A stretch of 64,000 nucleotides of DNA from Streptomyces corallincola (GTDB lineage Bacteria > Actinomycetota > Actinomycetes > Streptomycetales > Streptomycetaceae), in NCBI RefSeq assembly GCF_019104725.1, contig NZ_JAHRXF010000023.1, forward strand, positions 25,327 to 89,326, written 5' to 3'. Below the pieces are notes generated by a model. That model searched no databases. It saw nothing but the letters and a program-made list of their open reading frames with translations, and had not been told where the DNA came from. This document shows, one piece after another, positions 1 through 7,931 of this stretch. Numbering within the stretch: the first letter of the stretch is position 1; each line of letters begins with the position of its first letter. A program made the translations under genes and the position numbers.

Positions 1-1
1 C

Positions 2-763
2 CCGCAGTCCTCCCGCAAGGACGCGCGGGACGCGGTCGTCGCCGCCCGCAAGGCGTTCGGCGGCTGGTCCGGCACCACGGCCTACAACAGGGGCCAGGTG
101 CTGTACCGGGTCGCGGAGATGCTGGAGGGCCGCCGCGAGCAGTTCGTGCGCGAGGTCGCCGAGGCCGAGGGCCTGTCGAAGTCCCGGGCGGCGGCCGTGG
201 TGGACGCCACCGTGGACCGCTGGGTCTGGTACGCGGGCTGGACCGACAAGATCGCCCAGGTGATCGGCGGCGCCAACCCGGTCGCGGGCCCGTACTTCAA
301 CCTGTCCTCCCCGGAGCCGACCGGCGTCGTCGCCGTGCTGGCCCCGCAGGAGTCGTCGTTCCTGGGCCTGATCTCGGTGCTCGCCCCGGTGATCGCCACG
401 GGCAACACGGCGGTCGTGATCGCCTCCGAGCGGTCCCCGCTGCCCGCGCTGTCCCTCGGTGAGGTGCTGGCCACCTCCGACGTGCCCGGCGGCGTGGTCA
501 ACGTGCTGTCCGGCCGTACGGCGGAGATCGCGGCGCCGCTCGCCGCGCACCAGGACGTCAACGCGATCGACCTCGCGGGCGCCGACGAGGCGCTGGCGAA
601 GGAGCTGGAGATCGCGGCGGCGGACAACCTCAAGCGCGTACTGCGTCCACAGCCTGTGGATTTCGCCGCGACTCCGGGCATCGACCGGATGACGGCGTTC
701 CTGGAGACCAAGACCGTCTGGCACCCCACGGGTTCGCTGGGCGCCTCCGGCTCCGCCTACTGA
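2..763 (+). CDS. Aldehyde dehydrogenase-like protein, 5' end outside window; lacks catalytic half
   Basis: The open frame runs in from the window edge, with 253 residues visible. The sequence matches the NAD-binding N-terminal half of aldehyde dehydrogenases: the EPTGVVAVLAPQESS stretch, then VIATGNTAVVIASE, then PGGVVNVLSG. It ends soon after the Rossmann part with LGASGSAY and a TGA. The usual ELGG glutamate motif and the catalytic cysteine region are absent, so this is either a non-catalytic partner or a degenerate paralogue. From family knowledge, Streptomyces carry ALDH genes next to deoC, which would fit the nucleoside-salvage genes further right. That link is inference, because the upstream neighbour is not in the window. 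A strong hairpin follows the stop. Confidence 0.8.
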   Translation, partial: PQSSRKDARDAVVAARKAFGGWSGTTAYNRGQVLYRVAEMLEGRREQFVREVAEAEGLSKSRAAAVVDATVDRWVWYAGWTDKIAQVIGGANPVAGPYFNLSSPEPTGVVAVLAPQESSFLGLISVLAPVIATGNTAVVIASERSPLPALSLGEVLATSDVPGGVVNVLSGRTAEIAAPLAAHQDVNAIDLAGADEALAKELEIAAADNLKRVLRPQPVDFAATPGIDRMTAFLETKTVWHPTGSLGASGSAY

Positions 764-778
764 GCCACTGCACGCACC

Positions 779-820
779 ACGGCCGCGCCGTCCCCGTACC
801 CGAGGGGGCGGCGCGGCCGT
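779..820. terminator. Bidirectional terminator hairpin
   Basis: A perfect 12-bp stem (ACGGCCGCGCCG at 779-790, CGGCGCGGCCGT at 809-820) is continued inward by four CCCC/GGGG pairs after one T-G mismatch. It lies 16 nt after the ALDH-like stop and about 40 nt after the stop of the converging secreted-protein gene, so it can serve both. Confidence 0.75.
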
Positions 821-859
821 GTCGTGGGCGCCATCAAGTCCCGTACGGCGACGGGGTGT

Positions 860-1276
860 TCAGGCCTGGTGGGCGGCGCTGCCGAGAAGGCCGGTGACGG
901 AACCGACCACCGGCATGGCACCGAGCGAGGTCGCCTGGGCGACCGGTGCGGTGAGCATCCGGGTGCCCAGCGGCTTGAAGTCGGCGACCTGGGTGCCGAC
1001 GCCGTTGTCCAGCGGGTCCACGCCGGTGCCCGCGAGCGGGTTGGGCTTGAGACCGGCCACGGGACCGGTGACGTAGCCGACGGTGCCGGTGAGGACGGTG
1101 AGGCCCGCCTGCGGGTTCACGTTGCCGAGCGAGGTGGGGTGCCAGGGCACCTCCAGCACCGGCGCGGGCGCCGCGTGCGCCGTGGCCGCGCCCGCCCCGA
1201 GCGCCGCTCCGGCGGACGCGAGCGCGACGAGGACGCGGCGCGCGGTGGGGTGCGGGGAGGAAGAGTGTCGGGCCAT
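860..1276 (-). CDS. Small secreted protein, unknown function
   Basis: This 138-aa protein starts at an ATG preceded by an AAGGTGG ribosome-binding site. The N-terminus has an Arg-containing stretch (TARR), a hydrophobic Ala/Leu/Gly core and AHAAP, a Sec-type signal peptide with cleavage after AHA near residue 33. The mature part is rich in Gly, Pro, Val and Leu and has no cysteine or catalytic motif that I recognise. It resembles in style, though not closely in sequence, the other small exported protein at 7578-7931. It converges on the ALDH-like gene and the two share a terminator. An upstream in-frame ATG would add 45 residues with no signal-peptide logic and was not used. Confidence 0.7.
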   Translation of the reverse strand: MARHSSSPHPTARRVLVALASAGAALGAGAATAHAAPAPVLEVPWHPTSLGNVNPQAGLTVLTGTVGYVTGPVAGLKPNPLAGTGVDPLDNGVGTQVADFKPLGTRMLTAPVAQATSLGAMPVVGSVTGLLGSAAHQA

Positions 1277-1403
1277 CGGGGGTGCCACCTTCTGGTGCGC
1301 AGGGTAAGGGACTCGACACGTAGGGTAGTTGACGTGTGATGCGCGCTCCAAAGCCGACCCGCGGGGTCGGCAGGACGCCTCCCATGCGTCAAACTGGTGT
1401 TCC

Positions 1404-2042
1404 GTGAGCATTCATCCGCCGTCCCCCGCCCGCGTCGTGCTGCTGTGCGGCCCCTCGGGTTCGGGCAAGTCCCTCGTCGCCGCCCGTTCCGGGCTGCCCG
1501 TGCTGCGTCTCGACGACTTCTACAAGGAGGGCGACGACCCGACCCTGCCCCTGGTGGACGGGAGTTCCGACATCGACTGGGACCACCCCGAGTCCTGGGA
1601 CGCGGAGGTCGCCGTCGCCGCCATCGGCAGACTCTGCGCGGGCGGTACGACCCCGGTGCCGGTCTACGACATCTCGCTGAGCGCCCGCACCGGCGAGGAG
1701 ACGCTGGACATCGGCCGTACGCCGCTGTTCATAGCGGAGGGCATCTTCGCGGCCGAGATCGTGGACCGCTGCCGTGAACTCGGGCTGCTGGCCGACGCGT
1801 TGTGCTTGCGGCGCGGCCCGGTCACCACCTTCCGGCGCCGGTTCCTGCGCGACCTCAAGGAGGGCCGCAAGTCGGTGCCGTTCCTGCTGCGGCGCGGCTG
1901 GCGGCTGATGCGCGCCGAGCGGTCGATCGTGAACCGCCAGGTCGCGCTGGGCGCCCACCCCTGCGACCGGGACGAAGCCCTCGGCCGTCTGGCCACGGCC
2001 GCGGTGGCGGGGCGTGCGCCACGGGAGCGTACGGCGTCGTAA
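1404..2042 (+). CDS. udk: Uridine kinase-type P-loop kinase
   Basis: This 212-aa cytoplasmic P-loop protein begins with the Walker A motif GPSGSGKS near residue 15. LRLDDFYKEGDDP and DWDHPESWD follow, both typical of the uridine kinase/phosphoribulokinase superfamily, and then LFIAEGIFAAEIV and an Arg-rich lid region (TTFRRRFLRDLKEGRK). The expected reaction is phosphorylation of uridine/cytidine by NTP in pyrimidine salvage, which fits the nucleoside uptake and deaminase genes elsewhere in the window. The GTG start at 1404 places the P-loop near the N-terminus, as usual; longer readings add a sequence unlike the family. Substrate is inferred from family resemblance only. Confidence 0.82.
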   Translation: MSIHPPSPARVVLLCGPSGSGKSLVAARSGLPVLRLDDFYKEGDDPTLPLVDGSSDIDWDHPESWDAEVAVAAIGRLCAGGTTPVPVYDISLSARTGEETLDIGRTPLFIAEGIFAAEIVDRCRELGLLADALCLRRGPVTTFRRRFLRDLKEGRKSVPFLLRRGWRLMRAERSIVNRQVALGAHPCDRDEALGRLATAAVAGRAPRERTAS

Positions 2043-2167
2043 CGGGCGGGGTAGTGGCGGGCAGTGTCGTGGCGGGCGCTGTCGTGGCGCGTTCCGGGAA
2101 CGGCGGAACGGGACGGCAGGGCCCCCCGGCCCGACCGTCCCGCTCCTGGTGGTGCTCCCCCCGTTTT

Positions 2168-2283
2168 CCCCCGTGTCCCGGAGCCCCCACGGCTCCGGTT
2201 CTCCCCCGTGTCCCGGAGCCCCCACGACTCCGGTTTCCCCCCGTTCCGGAGCCCCCCGGCCTCCGGACTTCCCCCGTGCTGCC
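2168..2283. repeat. Tandem 35-bp hairpin repeat array
   Basis: Units beginning with CCCCCGT start at 2168, 2203, 2238 and 2271. The first steps are exactly 35 bp and the last is 33 bp. The first three units can each fold, because CCGGAG is followed 8-9 nt later by CTCCGG; loop and flank bases differ between copies while the stem is kept. It lies in the 298-bp gap between uridine kinase and sigQ, next to a stronger hairpin. Confidence 0.7.
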
Positions 2284-2311
2284 GGTGGGACCGCCCCCCA
2301 GCGGTCCCACC
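2284..2311. terminator. Perfect 11-bp hairpin between convergent udk and sigQ
   Basis: GGTGGGACCGC (2284-2294) pairs perfectly with GCGGTCCCACC (2301-2311) across a 6-nt loop. It lies 30 nt past the sigQ stop and about 240 nt past the uridine kinase stop. There is no U tract, which is normal for Streptomyces terminators. The shared position suggests bidirectional use. Confidence 0.75.
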
Positions 2312-2340
2312 GTGCTCCCCCGTTCCCCCCCCGGGGACCT

Positions 2341-3078
2341 TCAGGCGACAAGTTCGCCGAAGGCGTCCTCCTCGTCACGGCCGAAGCTGAGGACCTCGTC
2401 CTCGCGCAGCCGGCGGAGCGACCGCCAGATGCTGGACTTCACCGTGCCGACACTGATGTCGAGGATCTCCGCGATCTCCGGGTCCGTACGGCCCTCGTAG
2501 TAGCGCAGGACCAGCATGGTGCGCTGGAGTTCGGGCAGCCGGGTCAGCGCCTGCCACAGCACCGCGCGCAGCTCCGTGCCGCGCATGGCGTCCGTGTCAC
2601 CGGCCGTCTCGGGCAGTTCCTCGGTCGGGTACTCGTTGAGCTTGCGGCGCCGCCAGGCGCTGATGTGCAGGTTGGTCATGGTGCGGCGCAGATAGCCGCC
2701 GACCGCCGCCTTGTCGCTGATCCGGTCCCACGCCCGGTAGGTCGAGAACAGCGCGCTCTGCAGCAGGTCCTCGGCCTCGTGGCGGTCGCCGGTCAGGTGG
2801 TAGGCGGTCGCGTACAGGGAGGCGCGGCGCTCCTGGACGTAGGCGGTGAACTCCGCCTCCGTCAGCGAGCGACGCTCCCCCGTGCCCTCCCCGTACGCGG
2901 TTCCCCCGTGCGTTTCCCCCGTGTGCGCGTCAACCACCGTCATGAACCCGGTGTGCTGACGCCCGGCGCCGCGAGCGCACCCCCGCGGGCCTGCGGCGCC
3001 GGACTTCTCCGGACCCCGGTTCACGTCGTGCAGACGCGTGACCACTGCGGTGGTGCTGATGCCGTGCAGCGTGTTCAT
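2341..3078 (-). CDS. sigQ: ECF RNA polymerase sigma factor SigQ
   Basis: This 245-aa protein has sigma region 2 (EFTAYVQERRASLYATAYHL, then HEAEDLLQSALFSTYRAWDRI) and region 4 (LPELQRTMLVLRYYEGRTD, then EIAEILDISVGTVKSSIWRSL). It is a SigE-type ECF factor. It sits divergently from afsQ1, the known arrangement of sigQ and afsQ1-afsQ2 in Streptomyces coelicolor, where AfsQ1 activates sigQ. The ATG at 3078 follows GGGGAG at good spacing. The N-terminal 70 residues before region 2 carry a Gly/Arg-rich low-complexity stretch. An AfsQ1-type box lies about 155 bp upstream. No anti-sigma gene adjoins it. Confidence 0.9.
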   Translation of the reverse strand: MNTLHGISTTAVVTRLHDVNRGPEKSGAAGPRGCARGAGRQHTGFMTVVDAHTGETHGGTAYGEGTGERRSLTEAEFTAYVQERRASLYATAYHLTGDRHEAEDLLQSALFSTYRAWDRISDKAAVGGYLRRTMTNLHISAWRRRKLNEYPTEELPETAGDTDAMRGTELRAVLWQALTRLPELQRTMLVLRYYEGRTDPEIAEILDISVGTVKSSIWRSLRRLREDEVLSFGRDEEDAFGELVA

Positions 3079-3233
3079 CTCGCGCTCCCCGTCGTGGTTG
3101 GCCGGTGTCCGTGGTGCTGTGTGGTGCTCGGTGTCGCTCGGCGGTGCCCGTCGCTTCGTGTGCCGCCGGGCGCCGCTTCCCTGCCTGTGCCGAAAATCCT
3201 GCCGACCGACCTTCATCGCCATGTCCGCCGACT

Positions 3234-3249
3234 GTCACAGACGTGTCAC
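3234..3249. promoter_or_regulatory. AfsQ1 box in the sigQ-afsQ1 divergent promoter
   Basis: The sequence GTCAC, six bases, GTCAC matches the published AfsQ1 consensus GTnAC-n6-GTnAC exactly. It is 155 bp before sigQ and 107 bp before afsQ1. A second pair, GTCAC-n5-GTGAC at 3270-3284, has one base less between halves and is also an inverted repeat; it may be a weaker site. Confidence 0.75.
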
Positions 3250-3356
3250 AGGGGTCGGGCCGCTGGGGTGTCACCCGGCGTGACCGCGTGAGGACGATGG
3301 AGAGGTCTGGTGCCCGCAGGTCGTCCCGGAGCGGGTGCATGGGCCAGAATGAGCCC

Positions 3357-4034
3357 GTGCCTTCCCTGTTGCTGATCGAGGACGACGACGCCATCCGTAC
3401 GGCCCTGGAGCTCTCCCTGACCCGCCAGGGCCACCGGGTCGCCACCGCTGCCAGCGGTGAGGACGGTCTGAAGCTGCTGCGCGAGCAGCGGCCGGACCTG
3501 ATCGTGCTGGACGTGATGCTGCCCGGCATCGACGGGTTCGAGGTGTGCCGGCGCATCCGGCGCACGGACCAGTTGCCGATCATCCTGCTGACCGCCCGCA
3601 ACGACGACATCGACGTGGTCGTCGGCCTGGAGTCCGGCGCCGACGACTACGTGGTCAAGCCCGTCCAGGGCCGGGTGCTGGACGCCCGTATCCGGGCCGT
3701 GCTGCGGCGCGGGGAGCGGGAGTCCAGCGACTCCGCGGCCTTCGGCAGCCTGGTCATCGACCGCTCCGCGATGACGGTGACCAAGAACGGTGAGGATCTC
3801 CAGCTCACCCCGACCGAGCTGCGGCTGCTGCTGGAGCTGAGCCGCAGGCCCGGACAGGCGCTGTCCCGGCAGCAGTTGCTGCGGCTGGTGTGGGAGCACG
3901 ACTATCTGGGCGACTCGCGTCTGGTGGACGCGTGCGTGCAGCGGCTGCGCGCCAAGGTGGAGGACGTGCCCTCGTCCCCGACCCTGATCCGTACCGTCCG
4001 GGGTGTCGGCTACCGCCTGGACGCGCCTCAGTGA
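3357..4034 (+). CDS. afsQ1: Two-component response regulator AfsQ1
   Basis: This 225-aa OmpR/PhoB-type regulator has a receiver domain in residues 1-115, with acidic pocket EDD near residue 8-10, phospho-acceptor Asp52 in IVLDVMLPG, and Lys101 in DDYVVKP. A winged-helix DNA-binding domain follows at about 130-225 (LTPTELRLLLELSRRPG, ending GVGYRLDAP). The protein agrees with AfsQ1, which controls antibiotic production genes and sigQ in S. coelicolor. The GTG at 3357 gives the known length and lies 6 nt after a CAGAAT -10-like element, so the transcript may be leaderless. It overlaps afsQ2 by four bases (GTGA). Confidence 0.93.
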   Translation: MPSLLLIEDDDAIRTALELSLTRQGHRVATAASGEDGLKLLREQRPDLIVLDVMLPGIDGFEVCRRIRRTDQLPIILLTARNDDIDVVVGLESGADDYVVKPVQGRVLDARIRAVLRRGERESSDSAAFGSLVIDRSAMTVTKNGEDLQLTPTELRLLLELSRRPGQALSRQQLLRLVWEHDYLGDSRLVDACVQRLRAKVEDVPSSPTLIRTVRGVGYRLDAPQ

Positions 4035-5680
4035 CCGAGGCACGGGGGGGACCGCGCGGCTGGGCCGCGCGGCGCACGGGAAGTCTGTCGCGGCTGCGGT
4101 TCACCAGTCTGCGGCTGCGCCTGGTCGTGGTGTTCGGCCTGGTCGCGCTGACGGCGGCGGTGTCCGCGTCCGGCATCGCCTACTGGCTCAACCGGGAGGC
4201 GGTGCTGACCCGCGCCCAGGACGCGGTGCTGCGCGACTTCCAGCAGGAGATGCAGAACCGCGCGGGCGCGCTGCCCGCCGAACCCTCACAGGACGAACTC
4301 CAGCGTGCCGCCATGCAGATGGCGGGGAGCAGCCAGCGGTTCAGCGTCCTGCTCGTCTCCCCCGGCACCAACGGCCGTACGCTGTACGGCACTTCGGGCG
4401 GCATCAACGGCTTCGCGCTGGAGGACGTACCCGCCTCGCTGCGCCGCGCGGTGGCGAGGCGGCAGCCGGTCGGCGGGGTCAACAAGGCGCCGTATCACCT
4501 GTATTGGCAGCGGGTGGACGACCACGGGACGCCGTTCCTGGTCGCGGGCACGCGGCTGATCGGCGGCGGGCCGACCGGTTACATGGAGAAGTCGCTGGAG
4601 CCGGAGGCGAAGGACCTCAACTCCCTTGCCTGGTCGCTGGGGATCGCCACCGGGCTGGCGCTGATCGGCTCCGCGCTGCTCGCGCAGGCCGCCGCGACGA
4701 CCGTGCTGAAGCCGGTGCACCGGCTCGGAGTGGCCGCCCGGCGGCTCGGCGAGGGTCGGCTCGACACCCGGTTGCAGGTGTCCGGCACCGATGAACTCGC
4801 CGATCTGTCACGGACGTTCAACAAGGCGGCCGAGGCACTGGAGAAACGGGTCGCGGACATGGCGGCGCGTGACGAGTCCTCCCGGCGGTTCGTGGCCGAC
4901 ATGTCGCACGAGCTGCGCACCCCGCTGACCGCGATCACCGCCGTCACGGAGGTGCTGGAGGAGGAACTCGACGCCGGGGCGGGCAGCATCGACCCGATGA
5001 TCGAGCCCGCCGTACGGCTGGTGGTCAGCGAGACCCGGCGGCTGAACGACCTGGTGGAGAACCTGATGGAGGTCACCCGCTTCGACGCGGGCACCGCCCG
5101 GCTGGTGCTGGACGACGTGGACATCGCGGACCAGATCACCGCGTGCATCGACGCCCGCGCCTGGCTGGACGCGGTCGAACTCGACGCCGAGCGCGGCATC
5201 CACGCCCGTCTCGACCCGCGCCGCCTGGACGTCATCCTGGCCAACCTGATCGGCAACGCCCTCAAGCACGGCGGCTCCCCGGTGCGGGTCGCGGTGCGGA
5301 TCGACGGGGACGATCTGGTCGTCGCCGTGCGCGACGGCGGCCCCGGCATCCCCGAGGACGTCCTCCCGCACGTCTTCGACCGCTTCTACAAGGCCAGTGC
5401 CTCCCGGCCGCGTTCGGAGGGCAGCGGGCTCGGCCTCTCCATCGCTATGGAGAACGCCCACATTCACGGGGGCGGAATCAATGCCGCCAACTCCCCCGAG
5501 GGCGGAGCGGTGTTCACGCTGCGGCTGCCTCGGGACGTGTCGCGCACGGGGGAGCCGGAGGCGCCGGACGCGGTGGACGAGGTGGACGAGGAGGGGGTGG
5601 GCTCGGGGGCGGATGCCGACGCGGGCCCGAACTCAGGCTCCGGCTCCGGGACTTCGGGTGCCGGAAAGGGGGAGGCGTGA
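4031..5680 (+). CDS. afsQ2: Sensor histidine kinase AfsQ2
   Basis: This 549-aa membrane kinase has a first membrane segment at about 31-53 (LVVVFGLVALTAAVSASGIA), an external sensor domain of about 145 residues, and a second membrane segment at about 200-222. A HAMP linker, the H-box FVADMSHELRTPLT with His293, the N-box GNALKHGG, and ATP-lid motifs DGGPGIP and GSGLGLS follow. The C-terminal tail after about residue 510 is acidic and Gly/Ser-rich. It autophosphorylates and passes the phosphate to AfsQ1. The GTG start overlaps the afsQ1 stop and its own stop overlaps the next gene in the same way, so the three are one translationally coupled operon. Confidence 0.93.
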   Translation: MTEARGGPRGWAARRTGSLSRLRFTSLRLRLVVVFGLVALTAAVSASGIAYWLNREAVLTRAQDAVLRDFQQEMQNRAGALPAEPSQDELQRAAMQMAGSSQRFSVLLVSPGTNGRTLYGTSGGINGFALEDVPASLRRAVARRQPVGGVNKAPYHLYWQRVDDHGTPFLVAGTRLIGGGPTGYMEKSLEPEAKDLNSLAWSLGIATGLALIGSALLAQAAATTVLKPVHRLGVAARRLGEGRLDTRLQVSGTDELADLSRTFNKAAEALEKRVADMAARDESSRRFVADMSHELRTPLTAITAVTEVLEEELDAGAGSIDPMIEPAVRLVVSETRRLNDLVENLMEVTRFDAGTARLVLDDVDIADQITACIDARAWLDAVELDAERGIHARLDPRRLDVILANLIGNALKHGGSPVRVAVRIDGDDLVVAVRDGGPGIPEDVLPHVFDRFYKASASRPRSEGSGLGLSIAMENAHIHGGGINAANSPEGGAVFTLRLPRDVSRTGEPEAPDAVDEVDEEGVGSGADADAGPNSGSGSGTSGAGKGEA

Positions 5681-6306
5681 CCGGGCGGAGTGTGCGCGGG
5701 TTGCGCGGCGGGGTGGCCGTGGCGCTGCTCGCGGTGGCGCTCGCCGGGTGCGGTATCCGGCCGACGAAGGTACCGACCGACTTCGGCCCGGCGCCCTCGC
5801 GGGTGCCGTGCTCGCTGTCCGGGTCGGACACGGCGGCGCAGTCCGGGCACGGGGTGCCGGTGCGGGTGTTCCTGCTGTGCGGGGCGTCCCTGGTGGCCGT
5901 GGACCGGACCGTGACCGTGCCCGAGGGCACACCGGACGCGCGGCGCCGGGCGATCGTCGCACAGGGGCTGCTGGACCAGCTCGCGGCGGCGCCCTCGGCG
6001 GCGGAGCGCGCGGCGGGCTACACGACGTACGTACCGGGCGGCCTGGCCGTGGCGACCCCGGGCCCGCGGGCGTCCCGGGACCCGGAGGAGACGCTGCGAC
6101 TGAGCAGCGCACCGTCCCGGCTGCCCGGCTACGCCCTCGCCCAACTGGTCTGCACGCTCTCCGACTCGGCGGCGGCCGAGGGCGACGGCTCGGTCGTCCT
6201 GGCCGGACCGGGCACCGACCCGCTGCGGCGGTACGAGTGCACGGAGGACGTACGCACCAGTCCGGGCGCGGAGCAGCCGCCGTCCAGCGCGGTGCCGGAG
6301 AACTGA
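5677..6306 (+). CDS. Lipoprotein of the afsQ operon
   Basis: This 209-aa protein starts at a GTG that overlaps the afsQ2 stop. The N-terminus is a classic lipoprotein signal: Arg residues, a hydrophobic run VAVALLAVALAG and the lipobox LAGC with the modified Cys near residue 26. The mature protein has paired cysteines (PCSLSG, LLCGAS, LVCTLS, YECTED) and resembles the GerMN-type lipoproteins found beside two-component systems. The third gene of the afsQ operon in S. coelicolor is likewise a lipoprotein. A role as accessory sensor or modulator of AfsQ2 is inference from linkage. Confidence 0.85.
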   Translation: MTGRSVRGLRGGVAVALLAVALAGCGIRPTKVPTDFGPAPSRVPCSLSGSDTAAQSGHGVPVRVFLLCGASLVAVDRTVTVPEGTPDARRRAIVAQGLLDQLAAAPSAAERAAGYTTYVPGGLAVATPGPRASRDPEETLRLSSAPSRLPGYALAQLVCTLSDSAAAEGDGSVVLAGPGTDPLRRYECTEDVRTSPGAEQPPSSAVPEN

Positions 6307-6502
6307 GCGGTCTCCGGCGGGCGTTCGCGGGTGCGGATGCGGGTGCTGGTGCGGGTGCCCCGGAGCGTGGGTGTGACGGCGCGCGGGTGTGACGGAGCGC
6401 GGGCAGGTGGGGCGTGATCGCGGGCGGGTGTGGCGGACGCCTCACCCGTGAGCGGGGGGTGGTGGCGGAACCGATGGCGCGGGCGTGGGCGTCTAGGGGG
6501 GC

Positions 6503-7132
6503 GTGCAGCGTCAAGGCTCCATCGGCGGCAGCGCCGCGATCCGTATCCGGGTGGCCGGGGGTGTTCTCCTCGTCGCCCATCTCACCGTCGTCGCCTGGCT
6601 GATGCTGCGGCCCCTGAACGTCCCCTGGGTGGCTCCCGCCAATCTGACGCCCCTGGCGGGCATCCGCGCCGATCTCTCGCTGGGCTGGCCCGAGGCGGCC
6701 CGGCGGCTCGGGGAGGGGCTCGCGCTGCTGGCGCCGCTGGGGGTGCTGCTGCCCGCCGCGCACGGCAGGACGGACGCCTCGCCGCTCGGCTCACTGATCC
6801 GTACGGCGGCTGCGGGCACCCTGGTCTCACTGGGCATCGCGCTGTTGCAGACGGGCGTGCCGGGGCGGGTCGTGGACGTGGACTCGGTGCTGCTGAACAC
6901 GGCCGGGGTGGTCGTGGCGCATCTGGCGGTGGTCCCCTCGACGCGGGCGCGGCTGCGGCGGCTCGGCGCGGGGCACCCCGACCCCGAGGGGTCGTCCGGG
7001 GAGGAGAATCCCCGGGCCGGGGCCCTCGGCCCCCTCGCGGACCGGCCGTACGGGGCCGGTCGGATCACCGTCGTGGACGATGTCCCCCAGGGGCGGACCC
7101 CGACGATTCCCAGGGTCGGTATCGCCCCTTAG
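6503..7132 (+). CDS. VanZ-like membrane protein
   Basis: This 209-aa protein has four predicted membrane spans between residues about 15 and 145 and a hydrophilic C-terminal tail. The pattern NLTPLAGIRAD, then LGEGLALLAPLGVLLP, SLGIALLQTGVPGRVVDVDSVLLNTAGVVVAH is the VanZ signature. VanZ-like proteins are linked to envelope or teicoplanin phenotypes in other Gram-positives; here no glycopeptide-resistance genes are near, so the role is unknown. The GTG start at 6503 is the first possible one after an in-frame TAG and follows AGGGGGG. The 196-bp gap before it is a Gly-coding-like GCGGGTG repeat tract with no gene that I can support. Confidence 0.75.
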   Translation: MQRQGSIGGSAAIRIRVAGGVLLVAHLTVVAWLMLRPLNVPWVAPANLTPLAGIRADLSLGWPEAARRLGEGLALLAPLGVLLPAAHGRTDASPLGSLIRTAAAGTLVSLGIALLQTGVPGRVVDVDSVLLNTAGVVVAHLAVVPSTRARLRRLGAGHPDPEGSSGEENPRAGALGPLADRPYGAGRITVVDDVPQGRTPTIPRVGIAP

Positions 7133-7265
7133 AGGGATGCTTCCTCCCTGTTCGCCTCCGTACCGTATGAGGAGTCGGGGGCACTGTCCGGTGACCCGGC
7201 CCGAGGGGCGTACGACACGGGACGCGTGTCCCGGTGTCCGAGCCGACGACGACGGAGGAGCCGAG

Positions 7266-7469
7266 ATGACCGCCCTTGCCCGACCCACCCACGGCCGCGT
7301 GATCGGCGGCGTCTGCGCCGCACTGGCCCGGCGCTTCGGTACGTCCGCGACGACGATGCGGATCGTGTTCGTGCTGTCCTGCCTGCTGCCCGGCCCGCAG
7401 TTCGTGGTCTACATAGCGCTGTGGCTGCTGCTGCCGTCGGAGGAGAAGGCGCGGGCGAGTGCCTGGTGA
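7266..7469 (+). CDS. PspC domain small membrane protein
   Basis: This 67-aa protein consists of one PspC domain: RVIGGVCAALARRFG, then RIVFVLSCLLPGPQFVVYIALWLLLP and a short basic end. PspC proteins sit in the membrane, and in enterobacteria they help sense envelope stress; small stand-alone versions are common in actinobacteria, with unknown function. The ATG at 7266 follows GGAGGAG at ideal spacing. The gene stands alone on the plus strand. Confidence 0.8.
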   Translation: MTALARPTHGRVIGGVCAALARRFGTSATTMRIVFVLSCLLPGPQFVVYIALWLLLPSEEKARASAW

Positions 7470-7577
7470 GGGGGCGCGGGCCCGGGTGTGGTCGGGCGGT
7501 GTCCGGACGCGCGGAAACCGCCGACGCGCTTCCGGGGGTGTGGGAGCGCGCCGACGGTGTCTGGGGGGAGGGGTGCG

Positions 7578-7931
7578 TCAGCCGAGCGGGATGCCGTTGA
7601 CCGGGACACCGTGGGTGGGCAGGCCCTTGAGCGGGAGCCCGCCGAGCAGACCGCCGACCGGGGCGGTGGGGCCGTCCGCGAGGACCTTCTGCACCGCGGG
7701 CTGCGCGGCGGCCATACCGGCGCCCACGGCGCCCTGACCCTGGGTGAGCGCCTCACCGGTGCCCGGCAGCGCGTGGGCGAGGTTCTCCGCCGGGAGCGTC
7801 CTGGTGACGGTGTCGAGGGCGTGCGTCGCGTCCGGGACGGCCGGGGCCGCGTTGGCAGCGCCCGCGCCGACGGCGGCGAAGGCGGCACCGAGCGCGGCGA
7901 CACCGAGGGTCTTGCCAGCAGACTGCTTCAT
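7578..7931 (-). CDS. Small secreted protein with Gly-Leu-Pro repeats
   Basis: This 117-aa protein starts with a clear signal peptide (a KQSAGK basic start, a hydrophobic core, and cleavage probably after ANA near residue 28). The mature part is Ala/Gly-rich and ends in loose repeats of a G-x-P type (GLPLKGLPTHGVPVNGIPLG). There are no cysteines, so it is neither a chaplin nor a SapB precursor. The ribosome-binding site AAGGAC precedes the ATG. The function is unknown; size and export suggest a surface or matrix protein. Confidence 0.72.
   Translation of the reverse strand: MKQSAGKTLGVAALGAAFAAVGAGAANAAPAVPDATHALDTVTRTLPAENLAHALPGTGEALTQGQGAVGAGMAAAQPAVQKVLADGPTAPVGGLLGGLPLKGLPTHGVPVNGIPLG

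Noticed and set aside
6307..6502. Gene in the GCGGGTG repeat tract after the afsQ lipoprotein
   Set aside because: Open frames here are repeat-driven, lack starts with ribosome-binding sites and are interrupted by an in-frame TAG before the VanZ-like start.
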